A stretch of DNA of 64,000 nucleotides from an uncultured Erwinia sp. (GTDB lineage: Bacteria > Pseudomonadota > Gammaproteobacteria > Enterobacterales > Enterobacteriaceae), in the NCBI GenBank assembly GCA_945290265.1, contig CALYQW010000010.1, positions 30,839-94,838 of the forward strand, in the 5' to 3' direction. Made by a program: the position numbers and the translations under genes. The notes beneath the pieces were generated by a model. That model was not told where the DNA came from. It searched no databases and saw nothing but the letters and a program-made list of their open reading frames with translations. Positions 1-9,008 of this stretch are shown here, one piece after another. Every line of letters begins with the position of its first letter. Within the stretch, counting starts at the first letter, position 1.

Positions 1-1
1 A

Positions 2-466
2 AATATGACTGCCATGCTGCAAAACACCGCCACTCTGGTGGATAACCTGCAGCTGCTGGCCACCGGTAATCTGGTGGGGCAAAGCGTGATGGTGCGTAGC
101 GATAAAGTTTCGCTGGAAGGACAGCCGGTCCACGGACGCCTGACGCTGGATCACCCGGCGAATAACGTCACCCTGCATATTAAAGACAGCGCCGGCAATG
201 AGAAAACCATTGAGCTGGGCGCGCAGGAGCAGGGGCTGGTGGACTTTACCATCGACCCTGAATCCCTGGGGCTGGAAGAGGGTGATTATACCCTGTCAGT
301 GGTCACTGACGGCGGAGCAGAGCAGGTTCCGCTGGAGATTGCCGGTACGGTGAACAGCGTGCGCATTGGCGCTGACGGTTCACCGATGCTGAATATTCCG
401 GGTCTGGGCGAAGTGCCTTATTACAACATCAGCCAGTTTGGCAGCAGCCTGCCTGCAACTTTTTAA
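2..466 (+). CDS. lfgD: Lateral flagellar hook-capping protein LfgD, 5'-truncated by window edge
   Basis: FlgD family hook cap: it sits at the tip of the growing hook and guides LfgE assembly. The reading frame is open to the first base of the window, so only about 154 C-terminal residues of an expected ~220 are present; the in-frame ATG at 5 is internal, not the start. The beginning matches the end of the conserved FlgD N-domain (NMTAMLQ, then GNLVGQSVMV), followed by the beta-rich Ig/tudor-like domain and the usual GLGEVPYYNISQF end. lfgE follows after 20 bases. The gene order downstream (lfgE-L, lafW, lafA-U) marks it as the Flag-2 copy rather than the primary flagellar copy. Family is certain; the lateral assignment rests on context. 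Confidence 0.93.
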   Translation, partial: NMTAMLQNTATLVDNLQLLATGNLVGQSVMVRSDKVSLEGQPVHGRLTLDHPANNVTLHIKDSAGNEKTIELGAQEQGLVDFTIDPESLGLEEGDYTLSVVTDGGAEQVPLEIAGTVNSVRIGADGSPMLNIPGLGEVPYYNISQFGSSLPATF

Positions 467-486
467 TTTTATAAGAGTACCTGATT

Positions 487-1680
487 ATGAGCTTCAATAT
501 TGCGACTACCGGCCTGAGTGCCATTACTCAACAGATGAATGCCATCAGTAACAATATCGCTAACAGCGGTACGGTGGGTTACAAATCAATGCGTGCTGAA
601 TTCGCGGCACTGTACGCGGAAAGTGCCCCACTGGGGGTGGGCGTCAGCAATGTTTCACAAAGTATTTCGGTGGCTGGCAGCATCGCCGGTACCGGGCGTA
701 ACCTGGATTTAGCCATCGGTGGCAGCGGTTTCTTTGTGGTGCGTGACAGCAGCGGTGCCAACACCTATACCCGCGCCGGCTATTTTGGCACCGACAGTAA
801 TGGCTATCTGGTGAATAACATCGGCGGTAAGCTGCAGGGTTACCCGGTTGGCGCTGACGGCAAACTGCAAACCGGTACGGTCAGCGATCTGCAAATGAAT
901 GCGGGCGGCCTGCCGGCTAAAAGCACCTCACAGCTGGAGTTTGTGGCGAATTTTGATGCCCGTGAAGAGGCGAAACCCGCTACACCGGCGTTCGATCCTG
1001 ATAACAACGACACCTTCAACAAAAGCTACACCTCACAGGTTTACGATTCGCTGGGGCGTGAGCATACCGTCACCCAGTATTTTGTGAAAACCGGCGAGAA
1101 CAGCTGGACCGCGCACTACGTGGTCGATGGCGATAAGGCCAATGCCACCTCTGAAAATCTGACCTTCGATACCAACGGTATTCTGACCAGCCCGACGGCA
1201 CCGGTCAGCATCAACGCCGCGATTGCCGGGGCGGAAGATCTGGATATCAGCATCAATTACAGCGGCACCAGCCAGTACGGCTCAGATTTTAACGTCAGCA
1301 AAAACAATGCGGATGGTTATACCGCCGGTGAGAAGAACGGTCAGCAGATCGATGAAGATGGCATGGTATACGCCACCTACAGCAACGGTCAGCGCCTGCT
1401 GCAGGGGCAGTTAGTACTGGCTCACTTCACCAATCCGGATGGCCTGAAATCCACTGATGGCACCGCCTGGGAACAGACCACCGCCTCCGGCGATGCGCTG
1501 CTTGGCGTACCTGGCAGCGGCCTTTATGGGTCAGTGAAGCCCGGCGCACTGGAGTCATCCAACGTCGATATGACCTCTGAACTGGTTGGGCTGATGTCAG
1601 CACAGCGTAACTATCAGGCCAATACCAAAGTCATCTCGACCAACGATCAGATGATGACCGCCCTGTTCCAGGCGCTGTAA
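487..1680 (+). CDS. lfgE: Lateral flagellar hook protein LfgE
   Basis: Main hook subunit, 397 residues, close to the family size. The N-terminus (MSFNIATTGL, then ISNNIANSGTVGYKS) is the D0 rod/hook/filament signature, and the C-terminus (SSNVDMTSELVGLMSAQRNYQANTKVIST) is the matching C-terminal D0 helix; together they form the coiled core of the hook. The middle carries the D1/D2 beta domains. It begins 20 bases after lfgD and ends 2 bases before lfgF, so it belongs to the lfgD-L transcription unit. No signal peptide is present, as expected for an axial protein exported by the flagellar type III system. Confidence 0.95.
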   Translation: MSFNIATTGLSAITQQMNAISNNIANSGTVGYKSMRAEFAALYAESAPLGVGVSNVSQSISVAGSIAGTGRNLDLAIGGSGFFVVRDSSGANTYTRAGYFGTDSNGYLVNNIGGKLQGYPVGADGKLQTGTVSDLQMNAGGLPAKSTSQLEFVANFDAREEAKPATPAFDPDNNDTFNKSYTSQVYDSLGREHTVTQYFVKTGENSWTAHYVVDGDKANATSENLTFDTNGILTSPTAPVSINAAIAGAEDLDISINYSGTSQYGSDFNVSKNNADGYTAGEKNGQQIDEDGMVYATYSNGQRLLQGQLVLAHFTNPDGLKSTDGTAWEQTTASGDALLGVPGSGLYGSVKPGALESSNVDMTSELVGLMSAQRNYQANTKVISTNDQMMTALFQAL

Positions 1681-1682
1681 TT

Positions 1683-2414
1683 ATGGATCGCCTTATTTAC
1701 ACCGCCGTCAGCGGCGCTAATCGCAGCCTGAATCAACAAACGATCCATGCCAATAACCTGGCTAACGCCAATACCGAAGGGTTTCGGGCTGACCTCGAGC
1801 GCGCCAGCAGCCAGAGCGTAGACGGTTACGGCTATGACTCGCGTTATCAGGTCTCCAGTGAAAACGGTGGCATCAATATGGCCAGCGGTACGCTGCATGA
1901 AACCGGCCGCGATCTGGATATTGCCATTCGCGACAAGGGGTTAATTGCCCTCGATAACGGCGATCGTGAAGTGTACACCCGTAACGGTCATATCCAGATG
2001 GATGATATGGGCAACCTCTCCGTCGATGGTTTTGCGCTGCTGGGGGATAACGGCCCCATCCAGCTGCCGCCGTTTTCCGAAGTCGCCATTGGCGAAGACG
2101 GGATCATTAGCGTGATCCCGGAAAACGGTGATGTGAAGGCGGCGATGGAAGTCGATCGCATCAAGCTGGTGGATATTCCCGCCAGTCGCCTGAGCAAAGA
2201 TGACGCTGGTCAGCTGGTCAGTACGCTGCCGGTAGAAACCCGCAGTGAAGACGTGCAGCTGGCCAGCGAACATCTTGAAACCAGCAATGTATCGGCGATT
2301 AACGAAATGGTGGCAACCGTATCATTAAGCCGCCAGTTTGAAGCACAAATCAAAATGATGAAAGCAGCTGAAAACCTGGCACAGGCGGGTAACCGTCTGA
2401 TCCGTGGCAGCTAA
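1683..2414 (+). CDS. lfgF: Lateral flagellar proximal rod protein LfgF
   Basis: Proximal rod subunit, 243 residues. It carries the axial-protein N-terminal signature (MDRLIYTAVSGANRSLNQQTIHANNLANANTEGF split over the first ~35 residues) and the conserved C-terminal helix near residues 200-235 (SNVSAINEMVATVSLSRQFEAQIKMMK). Only 2 bases separate it from lfgE, and the start is a plain ATG. FlgF and FlgG are paralogues; this one is the shorter, more divergent member and sits in the normal lfgE-F-G order, which supports FlgF over FlgG. Confidence 0.94.
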   Translation: MDRLIYTAVSGANRSLNQQTIHANNLANANTEGFRADLERASSQSVDGYGYDSRYQVSSENGGINMASGTLHETGRDLDIAIRDKGLIALDNGDREVYTRNGHIQMDDMGNLSVDGFALLGDNGPIQLPPFSEVAIGEDGIISVIPENGDVKAAMEVDRIKLVDIPASRLSKDDAGQLVSTLPVETRSEDVQLASEHLETSNVSAINEMVATVSLSRQFEAQIKMMKAAENLAQAGNRLIRGS

Positions 2415-2434
2415 TAACCAGGAAAACAACGTTA

Positions 2435-3220
2435 ATGAATCCGGCATTATGGGTAAGTAAAACCGGCCTTGCGGCGCAGGACGCCAAAATGGGGGCTATT
2501 TCTAACAACCTGGCGAACGTCAACACTACCGGCTTTAAGCGCGATCGGGTGGTGTTTGAAGATCTGTTCTACCAGACGCAGCGCGCCCCAGGCGTGGCAC
2601 TGAATCAGAATAACAGCTCACCAGGCGGCATTCAGTTCGGTAGCGGCGTCAAGATCCTCGGCACGGAGAAGTCATTTACCGAAGGATCGATTCAGGTCAC
2701 TTCCAAAGAGCTGGATGTGGCGATCACCGGCCAGGGCTTCTTCCAGGTGGAAACCCCAGACGGCGATATCGCCTATACCCGCGCCGGTAATCTGAAAATC
2801 AGTGCGGACGGGGTGTTGACCAATGCCCAGGGGCTGCCGCTGGTACCGGGGATTGAGCTGCCGCAGGGCACCAAAAGCCTCGGCATTGGCAAAGACGGCA
2901 TGGTGATGGCGCAGGTGGGTGGCGAAGATGAACCGGTAGAGCTGGGACAAATTACCCTGGTGAACTTTGTCAATCCGGCCGGGCTGGAAGCCACCGGCGG
3001 CAACCTGTACCGCGAAACCACTGTCAGTGGTGAAGCCTGGGAGGGCGTACCGGGTGAAGACGCCTTTGGTGAGCTGGAGCAGGGCGCGCTGGAAGGCTCA
3101 AACGTGCAGGTGGTGGAAGAGATGGTAGATATGATCACCGTTCAGCGTGCCTACGAAATGAACGCCAAAATGGTGTCCGCTGCTGACGATATGCTGAAGT
3201 TCCTCAACCAGCAGATGTAA
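2435..3220 (+). CDS. lfgG: Lateral flagellar distal rod protein LfgG
   Basis: Distal rod (drive shaft) subunit, 261 residues, the exact size typical of FlgG. It has the D0 motif (ISNNLANVNTTGFKRDRVVFEDLFYQ), the FlgG-type central FKV/VAITGQGFFQV segment, and the C-terminal SNVQVVEEMVDMITVQRAYEMNAK helix. It starts 20 bases after lfgF. A strong stem-loop begins 5 bases after its stop codon, before lfgH, so transcript levels may change at that point. Confidence 0.96.
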   Translation: MNPALWVSKTGLAAQDAKMGAISNNLANVNTTGFKRDRVVFEDLFYQTQRAPGVALNQNNSSPGGIQFGSGVKILGTEKSFTEGSIQVTSKELDVAITGQGFFQVETPDGDIAYTRAGNLKISADGVLTNAQGLPLVPGIELPQGTKSLGIGKDGMVMAQVGGEDEPVELGQITLVNFVNPAGLEATGGNLYRETTVSGEAWEGVPGEDAFGELEQGALEGSNVQVVEEMVDMITVQRAYEMNAKMVSAADDMLKFLNQQM

Positions 3221-3225
3221 TCAGC

Positions 3226-3254
3226 GCCGGGCGGAAATTAATCTTCCGCCCGGC
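3226..3254 (+). other. Intercistronic stem-loop between lfgG and lfgH
   Basis: An 11-bp perfect inverted repeat (GCCGGGCGGAA / TTCCGCCCGGC) with a 7-base loop lies between lfgG and lfgH. No T-run follows, so it is not a classical intrinsic terminator. It may mark an mRNA processing or stabilising element inside the operon; the function is inference. Confidence 0.6.
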
Positions 3255-3287
3255 AATATCCGGGCAATCAGGTTTACAGGTAAAACA

Positions 3288-3950
3288 ATGAATACTCGCC
3301 TTCTGCTACTGCTGGCCATGTTGCTGACAGGATGCGAAAGCTCGCCATTTTTAGTTCAGAAAGACGATGCGGCCTTTGCGCCGCCGGATGAACTGACCCA
3401 GCCTGCGCGCGCCGTGCAGGGCGGTGGCTTATACCAGAACAATTACAACTGGTCGCTGACTCAGGATCGGCGGGCGTATCGCGTGGGCGATATTCTGACT
3501 ATCCGGCTGGATGAATCAACCCAGTCCAGCAAGCAGGCCAAAACCAATTTCGGTAAGAAAAATGATGTTGAGCTGGCGGTGCCCAGCGTGGGCGGTAAAA
3601 GCTTCGATCAGCTGGGGGCGTCGCTCTCGGGCGATCGCAGCTTTAACGGCAATGCCTCCTCGGCCCAGCAAAATATGCTGCGCGGTTCCATTACCGTGGC
3701 AGTGCATCAGGTACTCAGCAACGGGGTGCTGGTGGTACGCGGTGAAAAGTGGCTGACCCTGAACCAGGGCGACGAGTATATGCGCGTCAGCGGCATGGTG
3801 CGTACCGATGATATTGAACGCGATAACACGGTGTCATCTCAGCGCATCGCCAATGCGCGCATTTCGTATGCCGGACGTGGTGCGCTCAGTGATGCCAATT
3901 CAGCAGGCTGGCTGACCCGTCTGTTTAACCATCCGCTGTTCCCGCTCTGA
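3288..3950 (+). CDS. lfgH: Lateral flagellar L-ring lipoprotein LfgH
   Basis: Outer-membrane L-ring protein, 220 residues, part of the bushing through which the rod turns. The N-terminus is a lipoprotein signal (about 14 hydrophobic residues ending LLTGC, with Cys16 as lipidation site). The body contains the FlgH pattern YRVGDILTIRLDESTQSSKQAKTNF split over residues ~64-90 and the late GxMRTDDIxxDNTVSSQRIANARISY block. A Shine-Dalgarno CAGG lies 7 bases before the ATG. lfgI follows 9 bases after the stop. Confidence 0.95.
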   Translation: MNTRLLLLLAMLLTGCESSPFLVQKDDAAFAPPDELTQPARAVQGGGLYQNNYNWSLTQDRRAYRVGDILTIRLDESTQSSKQAKTNFGKKNDVELAVPSVGGKSFDQLGASLSGDRSFNGNASSAQQNMLRGSITVAVHQVLSNGVLVVRGEKWLTLNQGDEYMRVSGMVRTDDIERDNTVSSQRIANARISYAGRGALSDANSAGWLTRLFNHPLFPL

Positions 3951-3959
3951 GGAATGATC

Positions 3960-5063
3960 ATGTTTCGTTATCTTTCATACTTTTTAATCGTCAGTGCGGC
4001 GCTGATGCATCAGGCACTGAATGCGCAGCCGCTCAGCCAGCTGGTGGATGTGCAGGGTGTGCGCGGTAATCAGCTGGTGGGTTACAGCCTGGTGGTGGGG
4101 CTGGATGGCACCGGTGACCGTAACCAGGTGAAATTCACCAATCAGTCGGTCACCAATATGCTGCGCCAGTTTGGCGTTCAGATGCCGGCCAAAATCGATC
4201 CCAAAGTGAAAAACGTTGCGGCGGTAGCGCTGAGCGCCACGCTGCCACCGATGTATGCCCGCGGTCAGACCATCAATGTCACCGTTTCCTCCATGGGCGA
4301 TGCTAAAAGCCTGCGTGGCGGTACGCTGCTGCTGACTCAGCTACGTGGTGCCGATGGTGAAGTCTATGCGCTGGCACAGGGCAATGTGGTGGTTGGTGGG
4401 GTGAAAGCCGGCGGCAAAAGCGGTTCCAGCGTTACGGTTAATACCCCAACGGTGGGGACTGTGCCTAACGGTGCCACGGTGGAGCGTGAAATACCCAGCG
4501 ATTTCAGCAGCGCCAGCGAAGTGATCCTCAACCTGAAACGGCCCGGGTTTAAAACTGCCAACAGTATTGCTCAGGCGCTGAACAAAACCTTTGGCAGCGG
4601 AACGGCAGTCGCCAAGAGTGCCACCAATGTGGTGGTACAGGCACCGGCTGATGCCGGGGCGCGCGTTTCCTTTATGTCGCTGCTGGAAGACGTGTCGATT
4701 GACGCCGGTAAACAGCCTGCCAAAGTGGTGTTCAATGCCCGCACCGGCACCATCGTGATGGGCGAAGGGATTGTAGTACGCGCGGCAGCTGTGGCGCACG
4801 GCAACCTGTCGGTGACGATTAATGAATCGAAAAACGTCAGCCAGCCCAACGCGCTTAGCGGTGGCGAAACCGCCGTGACGCCGCAAAGTGATATTGCCGT
4901 CGATCGCGGGAAAGGCCAGATGGTAGTGGTGCCGGCGGGGACCAGCCTGCAGAGCATCGTCAATACCGTTAACAGTTTGGGCGCGGCACCTGACGACACC
5001 ATGGCGATTTTACAGGCACTGCATGAAGCCGGTGCGCTGGATGCTGAACTGGTGGTGATCTGA
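3960..5063 (+). CDS. lfgI: Lateral flagellar P-ring protein LfgI
   Basis: Periplasmic P-ring subunit, 367 residues. A signal peptide ending about ALNAQP is followed by the strongly conserved FlgI opening ([26 protein letters not shown]) and the C-terminal [33 protein letters not shown] end. Two in-frame ATGs exist; 3960 is chosen because the GAGGA Shine-Dalgarno at 3949-3953 is 6 bases from it but abuts the one at 3954. It overlaps lfgJ by one base (TGATG), indicating translational coupling. Confidence 0.95.
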   Translation: MFRYLSYFLIVSAALMHQALNAQPLSQLVDVQGVRGNQLVGYSLVVGLDGTGDRNQVKFTNQSVTNMLRQFGVQMPAKIDPKVKNVAAVALSATLPPMYARGQTINVTVSSMGDAKSLRGGTLLLTQLRGADGEVYALAQGNVVVGGVKAGGKSGSSVTVNTPTVGTVPNGATVEREIPSDFSSASEVILNLKRPGFKTANSIAQALNKTFGSGTAVAKSATNVVVQAPADAGARVSFMSLLEDVSIDAGKQPAKVVFNARTGTIVMGEGIVVRAAAVAHGNLSVTINESKNVSQPNALSGGETAVTPQSDIAVDRGKGQMVVVPAGTSLQSIVNTVNSLGAAPDDTMAILQALHEAGALDAELVVI

Positions 5064-5368
5064 TGATTAATACCCTTAACCAGCCGTTACTCAGTGGCTC
5101 AACAGATTTTACCGGGCAGCCTAAACCACAAAATCTTGAACAGGCTGCGGACCAGTTTGAGGTGATGTTTTTACGCCAGGTGTTGCAGGAAATGCGTAAA
5201 AGCGCGGATGTCTTTGCCGATGAAGACGGTGTGTTCAGCAGTCGTGAAGCGCGGCGGATGCGCGATTTTTACGACGATGCACTGGCGCAGGAACTGGCCA
5301 GCCAGCGCAGCAGTGGGATTGCCAGCCTGCTGGTACAACAGCTCTCCACCCCGGCGGCAGAAAAATAG
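5063..5368 (+). CDS. lfgJ: Lateral flagellar rod-cap protein LfgJ, single-domain form
   Basis: Rod-cap/scaffold protein homologous to the N-terminal half of FlgJ, only 101 residues. The conserved segment EQAADQFEVMFLRQVLQEMRKS (split at about residues 27-48) and the MRDFYDDALAQELASQR block are present. The C-terminal peptidoglycan-hydrolase domain of the ~313-residue enteric primary FlgJ is missing entirely, and the frame ends at a clean stop, so this is a genuinely short protein rather than a visible frameshift. Wall penetration by the lateral rod must then rely on another hydrolase. It is coupled to lfgI by a one-base overlap. Confidence 0.92.
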   Translation: MINTLNQPLLSGSTDFTGQPKPQNLEQAADQFEVMFLRQVLQEMRKSADVFADEDGVFSSREARRMRDFYDDALAQELASQRSSGIASLLVQQLSTPAAEK

Positions 5369-5440
5369 CCTTGCTTAAGCTTTGTCCGTATCCGGTCGTC
5401 TTTATTGACCAGATATGGCTTTACTACAGGACACGAATAA

Positions 5441-6814
5441 ATGAACCAGCTGTTTAGTATCGGTTACAGCGGTATGCGGGTTGCCCAGATGCAGCTCAAT
5501 ATTTCCGCGCTGAACACCGCCAATCTGGCCACGCCGGGATTTAACCGCCAGCGCGTTGAGCAGATGGCGATGGGGCCTATGGGCCAGTCGCGTTTTGACA
5601 CCGGCAGTGGGGTGGAAGTCACCAGCATTCGTCGCATGGCTGATCAGTTTTTGATTAAGGAAGTGTGGCGCGCCAACAGTAACGGCAACTTTTATGCTTC
5701 CGCGCAGGGGCAGTTAAGCCAGCTGGAAACCATTATCGGCTCGGAATCCGCCGGTCTGGGCAGCGGGCTGGATAATCTGTTTGCCGCCCTGAGTGGCGCA
5801 ACGGAAAAGCCGGAAAATCAGGCAATGCGTCAGGATGTGCTGACCAATGCCCGCCAGCTGTGCGCGCGTTTTAACCAGCTGCAGACGTTCGTGAATAAAC
5901 AGCGTGCAGATATCGGCGCTAAGCAACAGAGTACCGTCGCCAGCATCAATGTGCTGAGTGACAATATTGCCAGCTTTAATAAGAAGATTGCCGAAAGTGA
6001 AGCCCAGGGCAGCGATACCAGTATCCTGCGCGATCAGCGTGATGAGCTGGTCAAAGAGCTGAGCAGCTATGTTGATGTTGATGTGAATGAAAGCGCCGAT
6101 GGCACTTATACCGTTTCTCTGGCGGCTGGCCAGCCGCTGGTGAGCGGATCCACTGCCGGCGAGCTGGCCATGACGCCGGATGCCAATGGCGATATGCATA
6201 TGTCACTGGTGTTTTCCGAAAGCAGTTTCAACGTGGATATGGACTGTGGTGCATCGCTGGGCGGATTGTATGAATACTCCAGTAATACGCTGGACCAGAT
6301 TGAAACCTCGATCAAAGGTATGGCGCAGTCATTGGCTGACACATTTAATGCCGTGCAGCACGGCGGCTTTGATCTGAATGGCGATGCGGGTGTCGATCTG
6401 TTTGTCTTCGATGCCAACAACCCGGACGGCATGCTGCAGATGGCCGATATCAGCTGGGAACAGCTGGCATTTTCCAGCGATCCGGATGCCAACGGTAACA
6501 ATGAAAACCTGAAAAAGCTGATTGAGATCGGTAATCAGACTATGGCGATCCCCGGCATGGGCAATACCACGCTGGCGGCGGCCAGTGCTTCGCTGGCCAG
6601 TGATGTCGGGCTGAAAAGTCGCGAAAACCAGGCTGAGCTGGATGCGGCGGCCACGCTGTTGATGCAGGCTGAGAACAATCGCAGTAACTACAGCGGGGTT
6701 AGCGAAGATGAAGAGGCTATCAATCTGCTGATCTATACCAAAGCTTATCAGTCGAATATGAAAATTATCGCGACCGGCGACCAGATCTTTAACGATCTGC
6801 TGGCGCTGTTCTGA
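5441..6814 (+). CDS. lfgK: Lateral flagellar hook-filament junction protein LfgK (HAP1)
   Basis: First hook-associated protein, 457 residues, shorter than the ~550-residue primary FlgK, which is usual for lateral copies. The N-terminal D0/D1 motif (IGYSGMRVAQMQLNISALNTANLATPGFNRQRV split over the first ~40 residues) and the C-terminal EDEEAINLLIYTKAYQSNMKII helix define the family. A 72-base gap precedes it, with AGGA shortly before the ATG. I saw no convincing sigma-28 promoter in that gap, although class 3 expression of flgKL is common in enterics. Confidence 0.95.
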   Translation: MNQLFSIGYSGMRVAQMQLNISALNTANLATPGFNRQRVEQMAMGPMGQSRFDTGSGVEVTSIRRMADQFLIKEVWRANSNGNFYASAQGQLSQLETIIGSESAGLGSGLDNLFAALSGATEKPENQAMRQDVLTNARQLCARFNQLQTFVNKQRADIGAKQQSTVASINVLSDNIASFNKKIAESEAQGSDTSILRDQRDELVKELSSYVDVDVNESADGTYTVSLAAGQPLVSGSTAGELAMTPDANGDMHMSLVFSESSFNVDMDCGASLGGLYEYSSNTLDQIETSIKGMAQSLADTFNAVQHGGFDLNGDAGVDLFVFDANNPDGMLQMADISWEQLAFSSDPDANGNNENLKKLIEIGNQTMAIPGMGNTTLAAASASLASDVGLKSRENQAELDAAATLLMQAENNRSNYSGVSEDEEAINLLIYTKAYQSNMKIIATGDQIFNDLLALF

Positions 6815-6831
6815 TTACGGTGGAGTGCGCA

Positions 6832-7740
6832 ATGCGTATCAGCAGTCAAAGTTTTTCCAGCAATATGTTGCTGCATTTTAATAAAAACAATGCACGGTTA
6901 TTTGAAGTACAGAACAAAATTGCCCTGCAGACCCGGCTTCTTAAGCCGTCTGACGATCCTATCGCCAATACTCAGCTTTCGCTGCTGCGTCGTGAGCAGT
7001 CGGCGATCGATCAATATCAGACCAATATCACCCGTCTGGCGGGCAACCTCGCCGGACAGGAAAACAGTATCAAAGGCAGCGAACAACAGCTGCTGGCGAT
7101 GAAAGATAAGCTCGAAGAAGCGCTGGGCGGCACGCTTTCCCAGGATGATATGGATGGCTATGGTAAAGAGCTGGCCAGTATGCTGGAGGCCACAATCGCG
7201 CTGGTCAATACCCGCGATGAAAGCGGACGTTATATGTTCTCCGGCACCAAAAGCACTCAGCAGCCACTGGTGTTTGATGACGCCAGCGGCAACTGGTCTT
7301 ATCAGGGTAATCAGGACAGCGCCAGTACCAGCGTGTCTAACGGGATGGATGTGGAAGTGACTACTCACCTGGCACAGGCGTTTGGTGACAATCTGGAAAC
7401 CCTGAACCAGCTGCACGCCATCAGTCAGAAAATGCAGGATGATTCGCTGACGCCGGAAGAGTATTTCAATGAAATCAGAGAGGTGTTCGCTTCGGTCAGC
7501 GCCAGTCACAGTAAAGTCGCTGCGATTTATACCGAACTGGGTGGACGACAGAACAACCTGACCCTGCTGCAGGATGCTCATGCCGATAACTCTGTGGTAA
7601 ACGATACGGTGATGCGTGGGTTGACCGAACTGGATATCGCAGAAGCCAGCATTGACCTGACCCGTTACTACAATGCCATCGTCGGTGCGCAGAAAAGTTA
7701 TGTTCAGATCAATCAGCTGTCGCTGTTCTCACTGATTTAA
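6832..7740 (+). CDS. lfgL: Lateral flagellar hook-filament junction protein LfgL (HAP3)
   Basis: Second hook-filament junction protein, 302 residues, flagellin-like in fold. The N-terminal helix (MRISSQSFSSNMLLHFNK, then LLKPSDDPIANTQLSLLRRE) carries the FlgL signature, and the C-terminus (TVMRGLTELDIAEASIDLTRYYNAI) pairs with it. The start at 6832 is preferred over the in-frame GTG at 6820 because GGAG at 6822-6825 is 6 bases upstream of the ATG. lafW follows after 9 bases. Confidence 0.95.
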   Translation: MRISSQSFSSNMLLHFNKNNARLFEVQNKIALQTRLLKPSDDPIANTQLSLLRREQSAIDQYQTNITRLAGNLAGQENSIKGSEQQLLAMKDKLEEALGGTLSQDDMDGYGKELASMLEATIALVNTRDESGRYMFSGTKSTQQPLVFDDASGNWSYQGNQDSASTSVSNGMDVEVTTHLAQAFGDNLETLNQLHAISQKMQDDSLTPEEYFNEIREVFASVSASHSKVAAIYTELGGRQNNLTLLQDAHADNSVVNDTVMRGLTELDIAEASIDLTRYYNAIVGAQKSYVQINQLSLFSLI

Positions 7741-7749
7741 GACAATTTT

Positions 7750-8784
7750 ATGATACCGATTAATTCGCAGAGTGCTGCGGCAACGTCACTGACCTCCACT
7801 CCGGCACGGAGTGGACAGGCCGCGCGGGTACAGTCTGGTCGCAGCTTGTCGGCGATTTCTGAGACGCGTCAGGCTGCCAGAGAAACCGGCAGCTTTCCCG
7901 ATCGCCCGCTAATTTCCGCCCGTCCGGTACGGTATAACGTTCAGCTGAATCACAATATTACGGCGGTCCAGCAGGCAGATAACTTTCTGCGTGGCATGGA
8001 GCAGCAGGTATTACAGCTTACCCATCTGATTGCGCGCCGCGCCGGCAGTGGAGAAATCAGCCGTCAGGCCGGATCGTTACAGACCATGCTGGCAAACCGT
8101 GAGCACCTTTCCGGTGGCACGGTGGATCGTCAGTTGCAGTTACAGCTGCAGGACAGGGCGAAAGTTAACTTCAGCCTGAGCGATGGCGAGGCGCTGCTGA
8201 ATAATCCTCAGCCGGAAGTATTAACTTTCTCGCTGGCCGGACGGCGTCGTGAAATCAGTGCGGCCGTACTGGAAGGTGACTCGGCGCAACGCAATTTACT
8301 GCGCCTGAACCAGGCACTGGGTAAATGGGGCATTCACGGTAAGCTGAGTGCGCAGAAACTGAGCTTCCAGGTGGATGAACAGCGCTGGCCGCAGGTCAGC
8401 CAACATCTGAGCGTCAAGGGTAATGGCGAGCGTTATCCTCAGGAGTTCTATCCGCTGAATCCCAAACCGGCAGGCGGGCTCGAGGAAATGCTGCACCAGT
8501 TAACCGGGGCGACGGGGCAGGCAAGAACGTTGCTGGCATCGCTGGAAGCAGCGCTGGAAGATCTGACCGGGCAGCGTCGTCAGTTGCAAAGCGCCCGTGA
8601 AAAGGTGCATCAGCGTATCGAAAGCATGGCAACCTGGAGTGATGATGCCTCAGCCCTGCAGGCGGCGCAGGCGTTAAGCGAACAGCTTGGCAATGGCGGA
8701 TTCAGCATCGTGTCGCAGGCTATCGCCGGTCAGGCGAATCTTCCTGGCGCACGGGTGCGTAATGTGCTGGCAGGGAGTGCCTGA
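7750..8784 (+). CDS. lafW: LafW-like lateral flagellar hook-associated protein
   Basis: A 344-residue protein with no recognised domain of its own, placed between lfgL and the flagellin gene where E. coli 042 Flag-2 carries lafW. It has no signal peptide or membrane segment. The first ~60 residues are Ser/Thr/Arg-rich and probably disordered; residues ~70-140 are helical (AVQQADNFLRGMEQQVLQL); a basic middle follows, and the C-terminal ~80 residues (LASLEAALEDLTGQRRQLQSAREKVHQRIE) look like a coiled coil, a feature shared with hook-filament junction proteins. Position suggests an exported accessory of the lateral hook or filament. The name is given mainly from position, so confidence in function is modest; the gene itself is secure. 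Confidence 0.7.
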   Translation: MIPINSQSAAATSLTSTPARSGQAARVQSGRSLSAISETRQAARETGSFPDRPLISARPVRYNVQLNHNITAVQQADNFLRGMEQQVLQLTHLIARRAGSGEISRQAGSLQTMLANREHLSGGTVDRQLQLQLQDRAKVNFSLSDGEALLNNPQPEVLTFSLAGRRREISAAVLEGDSAQRNLLRLNQALGKWGIHGKLSAQKLSFQVDEQRWPQVSQHLSVKGNGERYPQEFYPLNPKPAGGLEEMLHQLTGATGQARTLLASLEAALEDLTGQRRQLQSAREKVHQRIESMATWSDDASALQAAQALSEQLGNGGFSIVSQAIAGQANLPGARVRNVLAGSA

Positions 8785-8964
8785 TCCCCTCTCTTATATG
8801 ACGCCCGCCGGGCTATTCCTCTCAGGGCGTCAGCCTCGCGTTATTTAATTCCTTTTTCTGCGTTATTTTCTGTTTCCCTGATTGATTTTAATTTTTACTA
8901 TTTCCCGCCTATCTTTATCTGTGTTTATTTATTATTTTCTGACTACGACAGAACACTTTTATCC

Positions 8965-8982
8965 GGGGGAAATATTTACCCC
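8965..8982 (+). promoter_or_regulatory. Near-perfect palindrome upstream of lafA (site 1)
   Basis: GGGGGAAATATTTACCCC pairs at 8 of 9 positions about its centre (8973.5). It looks like an operator for a dimeric regulator. Its partner palindrome at 9009-9022 is centred 42 bp away, about four helical turns. The bound factor is unknown. Confidence 0.4.
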
Positions 8983-9008
8983 ACATAGCCCGATTAATAT
9001 CTATTTTG

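Noticed and set aside
5369-5440. Sigma-28 promoter for lfgKL in the lfgJ-lfgK gap
   Set aside because: No sequence with TAAA-N15-GCCG-type layout; best partial match lacks the GCCG core.
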